IMG/VR virus record: IMGVR_UViG_3300009154_000213
Span: 1-27,743 of that record
Direction: 5' to 3' (one strand)
DNA from: a virus
Length of the DNA stretch: 27,743 bases
The notes below the pieces were generated by a model that saw nothing but the letters and a program-made list of their open reading frames with translations, was not told the DNA's origin and ran no database searches. Positions 1-8,511 of the stretch are shown piece by piece (the stretch's first letter is position 1; each line of letters begins with the position of its first letter). Position numbers and translations under genes: made by a program.

Positions 1-387
1 CCCCCATCGACCATACCGAAGTAGTCGCGATGGGATATCAATTACACCGATAACCTCTGGTCGATAAGGTAGTTCTTTAACTAACTTCTCAACCGATTTG
101 TAAGACGAGCCGTAGCGAAACGGGTTCGTTCCAACTTTGTCTAAATGAAGCATTAACTCTACCATCTCATCTTCAGAGTGGGTAAAGCTAATAAGCTCCA
201 TTGTAATACCGCGTTTAAGTGAAGTCATATACAGATGGCTAAGGACCATTCTGTTGTATTCCTTACGTTTATTTTTAACTGGTATAAATCCTAGAACTTT
301 TTTATTGTCTTCGTAAACATCGGTAATAACATCAGCAGTTACTATAACCCGCTGTGGCAAAGAATTGCTAATATCATTACCCTGCAT
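1..387 (-). CDS. Hypothetical protein, C-terminus cut by window edge
   Basis: An open frame starts at the ATG at 385-387 and stays open for 129 codons to base 1, so the gene continues beyond the window. The start overlaps the TAA of the SWIM-protein gene upstream (TAATG), which indicates translational coupling. The visible protein begins MQGNDISNSLPQRVIV. It has a hydrophilic stretch rich in Lys/Arg near residues 37-45, and later a segment containing PEVIGVIDIPSRLLRYGRWG at its visible end. No catalytic motif is clear. It is the last visible gene of the replication-side operon, so a role in DNA metabolism or its regulation is possible. I do not recognise the family. Confidence 0.7.
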   Translation of the reverse strand, partial: MQGNDISNSLPQRVIVTADVITDVYEDNKKVLGFIPVKNKRKEYNRMVLSHLYMTSLKRGITMELISFTHSEDEMVELMLHLDKVGTNPFRYGSSYKSVEKLVKELPYRPEVIGVIDIPSRLLRYGRWG

Positions 388-695
388 TAGTAAACCTCAA
401 CCTTGCCGTGCTTTAGAACAAGCTCTCTAAAAGTTTGTTCTGAAAGCATGGCGGTAGCTAATTCTTCTTTAGTTACTTTACTGGAAAAGTCAAACTGATA
501 AACGCCGTTATTTCTTTCGATTCTACTTTCAATTAACGCAGTATGCTTACAACTATTTTTTGATGCAAACCCAGGGCAAGTGCAAATTAAGTTTTTATTC
601 TTATCGCTGCTTACCTCAAATATTCCTGGACCAGGGCTATCTGCTCGGTCTGAAAGATTTGTTAAAAAAACCTGCAATAGTCTTTTATCAGTCAT
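387..695 (-). CDS. SWIM-type zinc-finger protein
   Basis: This is a 102-residue protein. Residues C38, C40, C49 and H51 form a CxC(x8)CxH pattern typical of SWIM zinc fingers, which bind DNA or protein in many prokaryotic and viral contexts. No other domain is visible, so the zinc finger is essentially the whole protein with short flanks. The ATG overlaps the stop of the AAA+ helicase-loader gene (TAATG) and its own stop overlaps the next start, so it belongs to the same operon. A DNA-binding accessory role in replication or regulation is inferred from the motif and the neighbours. The motif is directly seen; the function is not established. Confidence 0.8.
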   Translation of the reverse strand: MTDKRLLQVFLTNLSDRADSPGPGIFEVSSDKNKNLICTCPGFASKNSCKHTALIESRIERNNGVYQFDFSSKVTKEELATAMLSEQTFRELVLKHGKVEVY

Positions 696-1381
696 TATTT
701 CCTCAAATCAGACGATGAATCCATGTTCACGTAGATAAAAGCTTCGTGAACAAATGACTGCGTAGCAGACCCGTAGTGAGCCTCCCAGTCGTCCATCTTG
801 ATGTTAGTAGTTACTATTGTAGGCAACCCATTGTTAAATCTGGTGCGAAGAACGTGATGAAGCATATTCTTCTGCCAACCAGATGCGCTTGCGTGTTCTT
901 TTCCTACGTCATCTAGGACTAGAACTCGAACGTTGTAAGCGTCATCATAAGCCTCGCCAAGAATACCGTTGTAAAGCAACTCGTCATCATTGTCATGCTC
1001 ATCTATGATTGCTCCCTTAAGGTCAAGCAATGCGTTGTAAGTGATGAAATAGGCTGGGCGAGAAACTGTTTTACCTGGGGTCATACCTAGAGTCTCAGGA
1101 CCGGCTTTACGCAAGATTTCCTGAATCAGGGTATTAGCCATAGTAGTCTTGCCGCGACCTGGAAGACCGTACAACATTAGGCCAAGCCCGCAAGTCTGCT
1201 TTCCCTCGGCTCTGATGACCCTATCGGAATTGACTGCAGAAACCCACTTAGTGACAGCCGTCATTACATCCGCAGAGACGTCAGAACAGTCCTCAAGGGT
1301 CCATCCAAGCTTGGCTGGGGGAATACTAGCAATCTTTACCCAAGTCCGTCTACGGGCCGGCAAATCGTTTGGTTTATACAT
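695..1381 (-). CDS. DnaC/IstB-like AAA+ ATPase, probable helicase loader
   Basis: Walker A is GLPGRGKT at about residues 74-81, Walker B is VLVLDDVGKE at about 155-164, and a sensor-I-like TIVTTN lies near 190. An Arg (DLRK) at the extreme C-terminus is in the place where DnaC/IstB proteins carry a conserved Arg. Residue numbers count from the ATG at 1387. The length of about 230 residues fits phage DnaC-like loaders, which deliver the replicative helicase to DNA. Two starts are possible, ATGs at 1387 and 1381. GAGG sits about 6 nt before 1381 but abuts 1387, so I prefer 1381. The start lies inside the end of the putative initiator gene. Its position between initiator-like and SWIM genes supports a replication role. 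It could instead be an IstB-type ATPase, but no transposase is nearby. Confidence 0.85.
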   Translation of the reverse strand: MYKPNDLPARRRTWVKIASIPPAKLGWTLEDCSDVSADVMTAVTKWVSAVNSDRVIRAEGKQTCGLGLMLYGLPGRGKTTMANTLIQEILRKAGPETLGMTPGKTVSRPAYFITYNALLDLKGAIIDEHDNDDELLYNGILGEAYDDAYNVRVLVLDDVGKEHASASGWQKNMLHHVLRTRFNNGLPTIVTTNIKMDDWEAHYGSATQSFVHEAFIYVNMDSSSDLRK

Positions 1382-2246
1382 TTTCATCCTCGTCTAGCAG
1401 AGCAAGCTTACGGCTGGTTAGTTCTTGGTCACGAATGATGTTAGTTTCCATCTGCTCTACCGTGATAATACTCTCACGAGCCTGGGTTAGCAAACTGGGG
1501 GCTCTGTAGAGGAAAGCTCGCCAAAGGTGGTTTCCATCTGTGTATTTCTCGGATTTGAGGGTATTGAAGAATAACTCGATAAGTTTGAGCTCAACTTCAC
1601 CGTTCGTATCATGTTGTTTCCGGAATACCGAGAGTGCCTGTACAAACCGGGACTGAGTAACACTGAATGGTTTGATGGACCAGATGTCGGCCATGCGGTC
1701 TCCAAATTCGTATGCAACGTCTTTGCACGTCCAGTCTGACGGAGCAATCTTTGAGCGGTGCAGTTCTTTACGACGCTGCGCCTTTGCTTCCCTAACCTCA
1801 GCATACTCAGCTTTCTTTTGAGCCGCGTGCTTTGCGCGTTCAGCCAGCTCATCGTTATCCGGAGACGAAGTCTTTTCAAAGAACTCATAACCCACTTGTT
1901 TTTCCTTCCCCTCGACCTCGTCGAGGAATTTATTTGTAGCTATATTAGTAGTACTAGCTGTACTGCTATTAGAAATACTGCTTACTAGCTGTACTGCTAT
2001 ATGGTTGTATCCAGACAATACCATTTTGGTCACGTCTGACATTACCACTTTAGTTTTAGTTCCGCCACCAACTAGGCGGGTCATTTTGATGCAATTTGCG
2101 TCTCGTAGTTCCTGCAGTACAGATAAGCTTTTACGTCTGCTTAAGCTTTTGTATTCCATTAGGGTACGGTGATTTATTGTAATTGTAGGATTTAGGTATA
2201 GGAAAGCCAAGCAGTCCTGTGCCTGCCTACTAAGGTTTATAGACAT
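1374..2246 (-). CDS. Putative replication initiator / winged-helix DNA-binding protein
   Basis: This is a 290-residue protein starting MSINLSRQAQ at the ATG at 2246, chosen because AAGGAG lies 5 nt upstream and the preceding gene stops at 2248-2250. An in-frame ATG at 2294 has poorer support. The N-terminal 75 residues look like a winged helix-turn-helix (hydrophobic helices, then SLSRRKSLSVLQELRDANCI, then a basic wing). A central Lys/Glu/Ala-rich segment (AERAKHAAQKKAEYAEV) is probably helical or coiled coil, and the C-terminal part is helical with several aromatic residues. Lying directly before a DnaC-like loader, this pattern resembles phage initiators with an N-terminal wHTH and a C-terminal helicase- or loader-interaction domain. 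The initiator role is inferred from context and architecture. Confidence 0.6.
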   Translation of the reverse strand: MSINLSRQAQDCLAFLYLNPTITINHRTLMEYKSLSRRKSLSVLQELRDANCIKMTRLVGGGTKTKVVMSDVTKMVLSGYNHIAVQLVSSISNSSTASTTNIATNKFLDEVEGKEKQVGYEFFEKTSSPDNDELAERAKHAAQKKAEYAEVREAKAQRRKELHRSKIAPSDWTCKDVAYEFGDRMADIWSIKPFSVTQSRFVQALSVFRKQHDTNGEVELKLIELFFNTLKSEKYTDGNHLWRAFLYRAPSLLTQARESIITVEQMETNIIRDQELTSRKLALLDEDENV

Positions 2247-2247
2247 G

Positions 2248-2853
2248 CTACTCCTTAATGATGCGCTTAAATTCTTTAGCAAATGAGCGGGCAAAAATCT
2301 TACCCATCTCAGATACTAGTACAACTAGATTTTCTTCTAGGTCGTACTCGCTATCATAGTCGATAGTGTCTTCTACTTCTTCAAAGTCCTCGACATCAGT
2401 CTGCACTTCAATCGTAGGGGCAATGATAGTAGGCGGTACTGTTTCCGCTTCAGGTATTACGGCGGCTACTGGGCGTACTATTGGTTCGGAGTTTAGTGGG
2501 ATAAGGATTAGACCATCAGTAAGGTCGTATGCTAAAACCTTAGCCTCTTGTGCCTTAGATGCCGCTAATTGACATTCCGTGTCTTCGTCGCTCCAAAGCA
2601 TAAAGAACTTAATGTCTTCTTTTGCATTTTCTGCAAATAGCGCATCATAGTTATTATCAGAGTATTGGAGTACTGGAATGCCTTTGTCGGCAGCCCATTG
2701 TTCAGCCCAGATAATCCCATCAGATTGGGTCTGGTCGTATACTGTGGCGATGATAGCTTCATCAACTGAATCTACTACATCGCTAATCAGAGCCTCTACA
2801 TTGGCTCGTGTTGTTTTTGCGTTACCTATAACCGCTATGGTTACTCGTCTCAT
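2248..2853 (-). CDS. SLOG/Rossmann-like protein of unknown function
   Basis: This is a 201-residue protein and the first gene after the promoter at 2880-2907. AGGAGGT at 2858-2864 is a perfect ribosome binding site for the ATG at 2853. The N-terminus reads MRRVTIAVIGNAKTT, a beta strand followed by a glycine-containing loop. Further on, SDGIIWAEQWAADKGIPVLQ resembles the nucleotide-sensing SLOG/YspA-type fold, where an acidic residue and WA precede a helix and a GIPV strand. The C-terminal third is strongly acidic (EDFEEVEDTIDYDSEYDLEE) and ends in a basic helix. It leads the replication-side operon. A nucleotide- or ligand-binding role is only a fold-level inference. The family is not recognised with certainty. 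Confidence 0.6.
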   Translation of the reverse strand: MRRVTIAVIGNAKTTRANVEALISDVVDSVDEAIIATVYDQTQSDGIIWAEQWAADKGIPVLQYSDNNYDALFAENAKEDIKFFMLWSDEDTECQLAASKAQEAKVLAYDLTDGLILIPLNSEPIVRPVAAVIPEAETVPPTIIAPTIEVQTDVEDFEEVEDTIDYDSEYDLEENLVVLVSEMGKIFARSFAKEFKRIIKE

Positions 2854-2857
2854 GTTT

Positions 2858-2864
2858 ACCTCCT
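2858..2864 (-). promoter_or_regulatory. Consensus Shine-Dalgarno for the 2248-2853 gene
   Basis: On the minus strand AGGAGGT precedes the ATG at 2853 by about 4 nt. This is a full anti-16S match and stronger than most other sites in the window, consistent with a high initiation rate on the leading gene of the operon. Confidence 0.75.
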
Positions 2865-2879
2865 AGTGACGGAAGTATT

Positions 2880-2907
2880 AGTATACACAAAAACTAAATG
2901 GCGTCAA
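2880..2907 (-). promoter_or_regulatory. Sigma70-type promoter for the replication-side operon
   Basis: On the minus strand TTGACG (2902-2907) and TATACT (2880-2885) are separated by 16 nt. Each hexamer matches consensus at 5 of 6 positions. The predicted start of transcription is near 2873, giving a leader of about 20 nt before the ATG at 2853 with a consensus ribosome binding site. The -35 box overlaps the TGA stop (2904-2906) of the upstream tail gene. It is the best promoter match I found in the window. It would separate expression of the replication-side genes from the late structural genes. Confidence 0.7.
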
Positions 2908-5528
2908 GCAATAGTTTTACCAATAACTGCCGCATAGTTTGTACCAATTGGTAAATATTCCGATAATACGGTCTTTAAACGGCTTTGAGTAACTAGTCTG
3001 TTAGGATAGTAAAGGCTTCTTCCTGTACTAGCTGTTCCCTTAGTTCCAGCCGCATTTTGCTCCCAAATTAAATCATCAGTTACGTTGTAGCCTGTTCCGC
3101 CATCAAAATAAGGGTTTACAGATGCTGATGCCTCAAACAAAATAGAATCGACATAATAGACATTGCCATTTGCACCAGTAATTGTAAACGTAATAGTTGC
3201 AGTAGCCGCAGTTGCCGGGGCATACATTTGAGTAGCACTGCCTGTCACTGGGGTAAGTGAAACCCTAGTAAATGACGTAGATAGTGTAACTGTTGAACTA
3301 GTGTCTGTTTGTAAAGTGGTTCCGCCAGCATTTTTCCAAACAACAGTTATAGTGGCGGTGTTAGTTCCCGCAGCTTTAATATAAGCGCTAATTGCATACG
3401 GAATACCCGCAGTAACTGCAATTGTACTGCTTGGCGTAAGCGTTGTAGAAGTAGAATTAGCTGTAAGTTTAGCTGAATTTGCACTAACTGCTGTGCCTAA
3501 ACCAACCGCGATAGTAGGGTACACATTACCAGCAGTGCTATCTGTGGCAAATGCGCTAGTACCTGTAGTTGACCAGTTAGCGGTATCTAATTCAAACCCA
3601 GGATTAATAATTTCATTAACTCTAGGGGCGTTTAAGTAAACGTCCACTCGTCTAGAATCTTTATAAGTAGTTGCTGTTGCCGAGGCTTCAAATTGCGCAG
3701 CATCAAAATAATGAACCTCGCTATTTGCAGGGGAGTTTATTCTTACATAAGGAACAGCATATACAGCGTAATCCGGTGCAATTCTATTAGCATCAATTAT
3801 TCTAGTCCAAGCAGCTACTGCGTTATTAGCGGAAGATACGGTAGTCCCTGCTACTGAATTACCCAACTTGTCATGCCAAAGGACACCAACAGATATGCTT
3901 CTAAGAGTAGTTTTTGCGCTACTATATATACTAAAAGTGTAGGCTGTTCCGGGAGTAACTGGTATCCCATAAAGTACTGGGTTATATGCATTTACCGAAC
4001 CAGGGCCATAAATAGTTAAACTAGTAGTAGCAGAAGGGTTATAAAAAGTAAAAGACCTAGAATCAGGGGTAGCAATAATATCCCAAACACCATTTATGTA
4101 AATAGGGGTCATTCCTTGAACTACTACGGTATCTCCTACAATTAATCCATGGTCTTTATCGGTAGTTAGTGTGATGTAAGAGTAACCTGCTGTAGAATCA
4201 TTTGAGCTAAAAGTAGAAATAGTCAGAGTATCCGGTGATACGCCATATCTAAATATATAGTTAGACCCAGTGGCTACTGAGGTTGCAGATGCTTTTAAAT
4301 AACCTAATTGACTATTAGGGTAGCTCGTAGGGGAGTTGCTTTCTGCGTAAGGAGTTGGTGCTCCCCCCTCAATAGCCGCAGTGGTTTTTTCAATAAAAAT
4401 TGCAGTACCTCTAGCCGCCCAAAAACCAGTTGATACCTCAAAAGATGAACAATCAAGAGTTAGAAAAAGATTTGTAAAAGGGGCAATTGTTGCTGGATAC
4501 CCAGTAAAAGATTTTACAAATTGCTTTAAGCCCTGGTTTGTTCCTTTATTTAAGTAGATGTAGTCAGCGTTATTTACTAACCTTTTACCTTGCTGAACTC
4601 CAAGACCGCTTTCATAAGACAACCCCATCTGGTCCATAAGTGCAGGAAGTAGCTTTCCATTAAGGTTTAAGACATCGTATCTATTTTTAGCATTTTCAAT
4701 TTTTGTTTTTAATAGATCATACTCAATACCGATAATTCTCAAGAAATTATATAAATCATTATTTCTATTGTTATCGTATACAGATGATGCATTCTTATAG
4801 ATTTGAGGCAATGAGTTATACATAACATCAGCCGTGTTATAGTTTTTAACAGCTGTGCCCAAGGCGGTTCCTACACGAACCCAGAAGCTATTAGACAATA
4901 CAAATGCAGAATAGTAGTAAACTTTTCCAGGAGTTAACCGGGTAGGAGTAAACTTTAAAACCGTATTTTCTGGAATAGCTGCGGCATTACTTAACGTCAA
5001 AGTTTTAGTAGTATTATTAATAGCAGTTACGGTAGTTCCTCCGACAATACCGCTACCAGAGTTAGCTCCAGTCAGGTATCCCGAAGGAGTATAGGTTACT
5101 GACTGCCCAACTTTTATATTTGAGTTAAGAGATATAAGGGTTATAAAATTACTTCCATTCGTACCGGAAGTGGTTGTGGCAGTATAAGTAGGGGTAGCAG
5201 CACCAGTAATTGGGTCATAAAAAGAACCAATGTCAGTTAAAGTCGCGGTAGTTCCTAATAAACTTGTGCTACCGGGACCGGCTGTTGTAAGAGTAGTCTT
5301 ATCTGATTTATAGATTAAATCTCCGCCATCAGGTGTAATAGGAAAACCTAAAGGATTTCTTACTATTATAAAGTTAGTAAAAACGGCAGTTGCGGTAGGA
5401 TATACCCAAGATAACTTAATAGTTCCATAGTCTAAAGACTGAGCAGTAAACGGGTATATGCTTATATCAGTGGTAGAAGCTACACCGTATTTAAAGCTTC
5501 CATAGGGCTTGGAACCATATACTGTCAT
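2904..5528 (-). CDS. gpI-like baseplate/tail protein with carbohydrate-binding-like modules
   Basis: This is an 874-residue virion protein. Residues about 25-110 look like a fibronectin-III strand set that seems to resume at about 198-228 after a small inserted beta module (about 120-197). Residues about 230-350 (YNSLPQIYK, then a helical segment ending GTNQGLKQFVKSFTGY) resemble the P2 gpI/phage tail protein I family at the baseplate edge. Two jelly-roll, CBM-like regions follow (about 405-620 and 635-805). The second opens INPGFELDTANWSTTG, typical of carbohydrate-binding modules. The first is interrupted by an HGL-x-VGDTVVV module (about 445-510). It is the last gene of the tail operon. 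The protein probably links the baseplate to receptor recognition. The gpI match is moderate; sugar binding is inferred. Confidence 0.65.
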   Translation of the reverse strand: MTVYGSKPYGSFKYGVASTTDISIYPFTAQSLDYGTIKLSWVYPTATAVFTNFIIVRNPLGFPITPDGGDLIYKSDKTTLTTAGPGSTSLLGTTATLTDIGSFYDPITGAATPTYTATTTSGTNGSNFITLISLNSNIKVGQSVTYTPSGYLTGANSGSGIVGGTTVTAINNTTKTLTLSNAAAIPENTVLKFTPTRLTPGKVYYYSAFVLSNSFWVRVGTALGTAVKNYNTADVMYNSLPQIYKNASSVYDNNRNNDLYNFLRIIGIEYDLLKTKIENAKNRYDVLNLNGKLLPALMDQMGLSYESGLGVQQGKRLVNNADYIYLNKGTNQGLKQFVKSFTGYPATIAPFTNLFLTLDCSSFEVSTGFWAARGTAIFIEKTTAAIEGGAPTPYAESNSPTSYPNSQLGYLKASATSVATGSNYIFRYGVSPDTLTISTFSSNDSTAGYSYITLTTDKDHGLIVGDTVVVQGMTPIYINGVWDIIATPDSRSFTFYNPSATTSLTIYGPGSVNAYNPVLYGIPVTPGTAYTFSIYSSAKTTLRSISVGVLWHDKLGNSVAGTTVSSANNAVAAWTRIIDANRIAPDYAVYAVPYVRINSPANSEVHYFDAAQFEASATATTYKDSRRVDVYLNAPRVNEIINPGFELDTANWSTTGTSAFATDSTAGNVYPTIAVGLGTAVSANSAKLTANSTSTTLTPSSTIAVTAGIPYAISAYIKAAGTNTATITVVWKNAGGTTLQTDTSSTVTLSTSFTRVSLTPVTGSATQMYAPATAATATITFTITGANGNVYYVDSILFEASASVNPYFDGGTGYNVTDDLIWEQNAAGTKGTASTGRSLYYPNRLVTQSRLKTVLSEYLPIGTNYAAVIGKTIA

Positions 5529-5539
5529 TTATTTACCTA

Positions 5540-6253
5540 TTACTTAACACCATAGATTGAATAAGTAGCTGATGTAGGATACGCTGTAACTGCTGCTAAT
5601 GTAATACTGCTTATCGAGTTAGTAACTGTTCCACCGGCCGTAGCAATTCCTGAACCAAAACCGGTACCATTTACCCAAGTAGCTGTTTTAGCTCCAGTAC
5701 CATTTACGTTAAAAATTTCAGCAGTTATAGTGTCATTTGCAGCTGGGGCAACTCCATTACTAATAGGAAAAGCTCCACCAGCTAAACTTCCGCCACCAGC
5801 TGTAGGAACTCCAGTAGTGTAAGTAAAGTAGCCATATTTAACTGTTGTAGCGCTGTTTACGTTTACAGTTATAGAACCGGAACTTCCAGGGGTAGTTACT
5901 CTTACAACAACTACAAATTTAAAGTATCCTACCCCATTTACCGACAAAGCTCCCGGGGCTGATGTAAAGTTACCGCTGTATAGCAAAGTATAACCAACAC
6001 GAGTACCGACTGTATCATCACCAGACACTGCAGCTTCAAGGTTTTTAATTCTATCTGCTACTGTTGTAAATGTCGGAGAGCCGTTGTACGTACCCGCACC
6101 TGATGGAAGCGCTGTAGTTCTAGGGTTAGTACCTAATTCAGTTTCAATTGCTGTTATTTCAGCCTGAACGCTGTTAATATCAGCAGCTAATACCGTATCC
6201 ACACCATCTGTTTTATCGGTGTAAGTTTTTGTTCCAGTTGGATAAGTTGCCAT
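5540..6253 (-). CDS. Baseplate appendage / short tail-fibre protein
   Basis: This is a 237-residue protein. The N-terminus (MATYPTGTKTYTDKTDGVDT, then VLAADINSVQAEITAIETELGTNP) is a widespread phage fibre attachment segment: a Tyr/Pro start, a DxVDxVxAxxINxxQxEI helix and an LGTNP turn. A further helix near residues 63-78 (VADRIKNLEAAV) could trimerise. The rest is Gly/Thr/Ser-rich beta structure ending TYSIYGVK, like a C-terminal jelly-roll or TNF-like head. The gene lies between the J-like wedge and the gpI-like protein, with GGAGAAT near its ATG. The appendage role is inferred from the fibre-type N-terminus and the location. I see no chaperone or catalytic motif. Confidence 0.65.
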   Translation of the reverse strand: MATYPTGTKTYTDKTDGVDTVLAADINSVQAEITAIETELGTNPRTTALPSGAGTYNGSPTFTTVADRIKNLEAAVSGDDTVGTRVGYTLLYSGNFTSAPGALSVNGVGYFKFVVVVRVTTPGSSGSITVNVNSATTVKYGYFTYTTGVPTAGGGSLAGGAFPISNGVAPAANDTITAEIFNVNGTGAKTATWVNGTGFGSGIATAGGTVTNSISSITLAAVTAYPTSATYSIYGVK

Positions 6254-6267
6254 TTATTTATTCTCCT

Positions 6268-8511
6268 TTATTGAAGTCCGCCAATAGCGGTGATAGTAAA
6301 AGTATTTTTAACAGGAATCTCATTAGCAGCACAAATGATTCCATAGGTAGTGACTCCGTTAGAGGTAGTTGAATCTACGGCAGTAACTGATGCTAGGTTA
6401 GCATACGTAGTCGGAGGCCAGCTAAATGAAAGAGCAGTTCCGCTAGTGATGGTGGTACCAATATTTACGGAAATAGTTATAGAGCTAGCGTTTACAGCAG
6501 TAACTACTGCAGGGTTATATGTTTCGCTAGGGACGTTGGTTCCGGTAACGTACATGCCTACAGCAATATTTTTAGAAGCAGGGGTAGCTATATTTATTAC
6601 AGCTGCTCCAGAAGGCGAGCTAGCGTTAGTAGTCACTCCAGTAGGAGTAGCAGTTCCTGTAGGAACAGTGATAGTAATTGAGTTACTTGTCACAGAGTTT
6701 ACTGCGTATGTTCCATCAAATCCCGCTACTTTATAAATTGTTACAGACTGTCCGGCATTAATATTGTGAACATTAGGAAAAGTAAGAGTAGCAGTTCCGG
6801 CAGTTCTAGTGTAGTAATAAACCCAGTACCGCTGTTCATTAGATAATCTGCGTAAGTGGTCAACTGTTGCGTAATCAACGCCATCAATGTTAGTTATAGA
6901 ATTTAAAATAAAATGAGGCGGGATTCTATCTGCAAAGAAAGAGTTACTGTAAGAGACTAGATTTGATAAGGCATTTTGTACTTGAGTAACTACAGCAGTC
7001 TGGTTGTATTGCGGTAGTACGTGCAAAGTAAGATTTAGGTCTACAGGAACATAGACAGGCGGCTGAACGTTCAAAGATACGTTTGGTGCAACTTTATCTA
7101 CGAAGTAATTAACAACGTTAGACTGCAGTGTGTTAAACGCATCAGTATTGCCGCCAGTAACTTTAACCGTAGCATTTGTTCCAGGACTTACTAAACCAAC
7201 GACTCCAGGAAGGGTAGTTAGTCCAGAAGGTTTAGCTACAGTAAACTTTGAGTTGCTAGCGTAAGTAACTAATGTAGGGGTATTTATATCATAGGTAGCA
7301 AAGGTGCAACCAGAAACAGTAACGTAGCTTTGATTAGCTACCAGTCCGGTAGTTGCAATAGTGTAAGTTAAATATCCAGTACCTGCTGTGCTATCAATTG
7401 CTGTCTCATTTATAGCAGTAATGTTTGTAAACGGCCCATAGGTATTTACAGCACTGCTTCCAAATGGAGCAATGTAAAGGTTAACATTTGACCATACTGA
7501 AGCGTCAGAGTTAGCCTTTGATACTCCAGATACCTGTAAAGCTAGGTAAGCATAGTCTTTAAGTGAAACTGCTCTACGCAATGTACGAAGTGCTCTAGGC
7601 GCGTTAATTCTAATAGAGTCCGTAGATTCGGCGTCAGCTCCTCCACTGCCTGCGCCAACCTGGGCTATAGTGACGTTATAGTTTCCGGTAAGGGTATTAG
7701 GAGATAGTGATTTATCTGCAATATTTCCAGCAGAGCCCACGCCTACACGATAAGTAACAGTGATTGAATAAGTTGCAGGTGGAATACGACCACCGACTCC
7801 ATCTCCAAATACAATGTAAGTGTAACCTTCAGCATCCATAGTGGTAGTAAACACTGAATCATATAGGTTGTTGTCTACGAGAGAAGAACTATAGGTATAT
7901 TGAACACCGCCGACTTTAACAAGGATATTACTACCGGTACTGTTGATTACAACGTTAGTTTGCGCAATCTTAAATACCTGACTTGGAGTACCATCAGATG
8001 TGCCTAAAGATTCATCAGTTGTAGTAACTCCTTGAGTAGCAGTCGTAGTAACGGATGAGCCAAAGCCCACTGAGACATCAGAGTCAAGCTCAAATATTAC
8101 TTGAGTATTTTGCCCATCTACAGTTGTGGTAGAAGCAACTTGAGTACCAGCTGGGATAGTTAATGTACCGCTAGTGTTGTTGTTTGTAATAGACAAAGAT
8201 ACCTTAGCCGCGCTGCTTGGGGTAGGCGTGTATCCCAGCATAGATGCAATTTGCAAAACGCTAGAACGTTGGCTAGCAGTTCCTAGAAAACCCTCTGAAG
8301 CCATACGGTCGGTGTAAAAACTTAGGATGTCTCCCAAATAGGCAAAAGTTTCTAGTAGCGCAACACCAATATCAGTAGGGTCGCTAACAGACCAGGTAGG
8401 GTTGAATTGCTTAGCAATAGCGGTTAAATCCGCTAAAATTGCCGTATAGTCGCGTGAGACATAGTCAATTTGCGGAATATACCTTTTAGTAACATTAACT
8501 GTATCAGCCAT
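6268..8511 (-). CDS. Baseplate wedge protein, gp6/J-like
   Basis: This is a 747-residue protein. The N-terminus has DYTAILADLTAIAKQFNPTW, then DPTDIGVALLETFAYLGDIL, SFYTDRMASEGFLGTA and LQIASMLGYTP. This is the diagnostic pattern of T4 gp6 / P2 J-type wedge proteins. A second conserved block is around 290-330 (ADAESTDSIRINAPRALRTL and RAVSLKDYAYLA). Extra beta modules are inserted at about 365-445 and at 563-697, making it longer than simple J proteins. It follows the gp25-like gene with an 8-nt overlap, as expected for a wedge operon. It forms the baseplate ring that couples receptor binding to sheath contraction. The core call is strong; the modules have no assigned role. Confidence 0.88.
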   Translation of the reverse strand: MADTVNVTKRYIPQIDYVSRDYTAILADLTAIAKQFNPTWSVSDPTDIGVALLETFAYLGDILSFYTDRMASEGFLGTASQRSSVLQIASMLGYTPTPSSAAKVSLSITNNNTSGTLTIPAGTQVASTTTVDGQNTQVIFELDSDVSVGFGSSVTTTATQGVTTTDESLGTSDGTPSQVFKIAQTNVVINSTGSNILVKVGGVQYTYSSSLVDNNLYDSVFTTTMDAEGYTYIVFGDGVGGRIPPATYSITVTYRVGVGSAGNIADKSLSPNTLTGNYNVTIAQVGAGSGGADAESTDSIRINAPRALRTLRRAVSLKDYAYLALQVSGVSKANSDASVWSNVNLYIAPFGSSAVNTYGPFTNITAINETAIDSTAGTGYLTYTIATTGLVANQSYVTVSGCTFATYDINTPTLVTYASNSKFTVAKPSGLTTLPGVVGLVSPGTNATVKVTGGNTDAFNTLQSNVVNYFVDKVAPNVSLNVQPPVYVPVDLNLTLHVLPQYNQTAVVTQVQNALSNLVSYSNSFFADRIPPHFILNSITNIDGVDYATVDHLRRLSNEQRYWVYYYTRTAGTATLTFPNVHNINAGQSVTIYKVAGFDGTYAVNSVTSNSITITVPTGTATPTGVTTNASSPSGAAVINIATPASKNIAVGMYVTGTNVPSETYNPAVVTAVNASSITISVNIGTTITSGTALSFSWPPTTYANLASVTAVDSTTSNGVTTYGIICAANEIPVKNTFTITAIGGLQ

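Noticed and set aside
1487-1888. 133-codon minus-strand frame inside the initiator gene
   Set aside because: Out-of-frame shadow of the 1374-2246 gene; Arg/Ser-rich composition with no ribosome binding site.
6350-6736. Plus-strand 128-codon frame
   Set aside because: Lies antisense to the J-like wedge gene, rich in Val/Thr/Ala from the complement of its Val/Thr/Asn codons; no ribosome binding site or neighbours on that strand.
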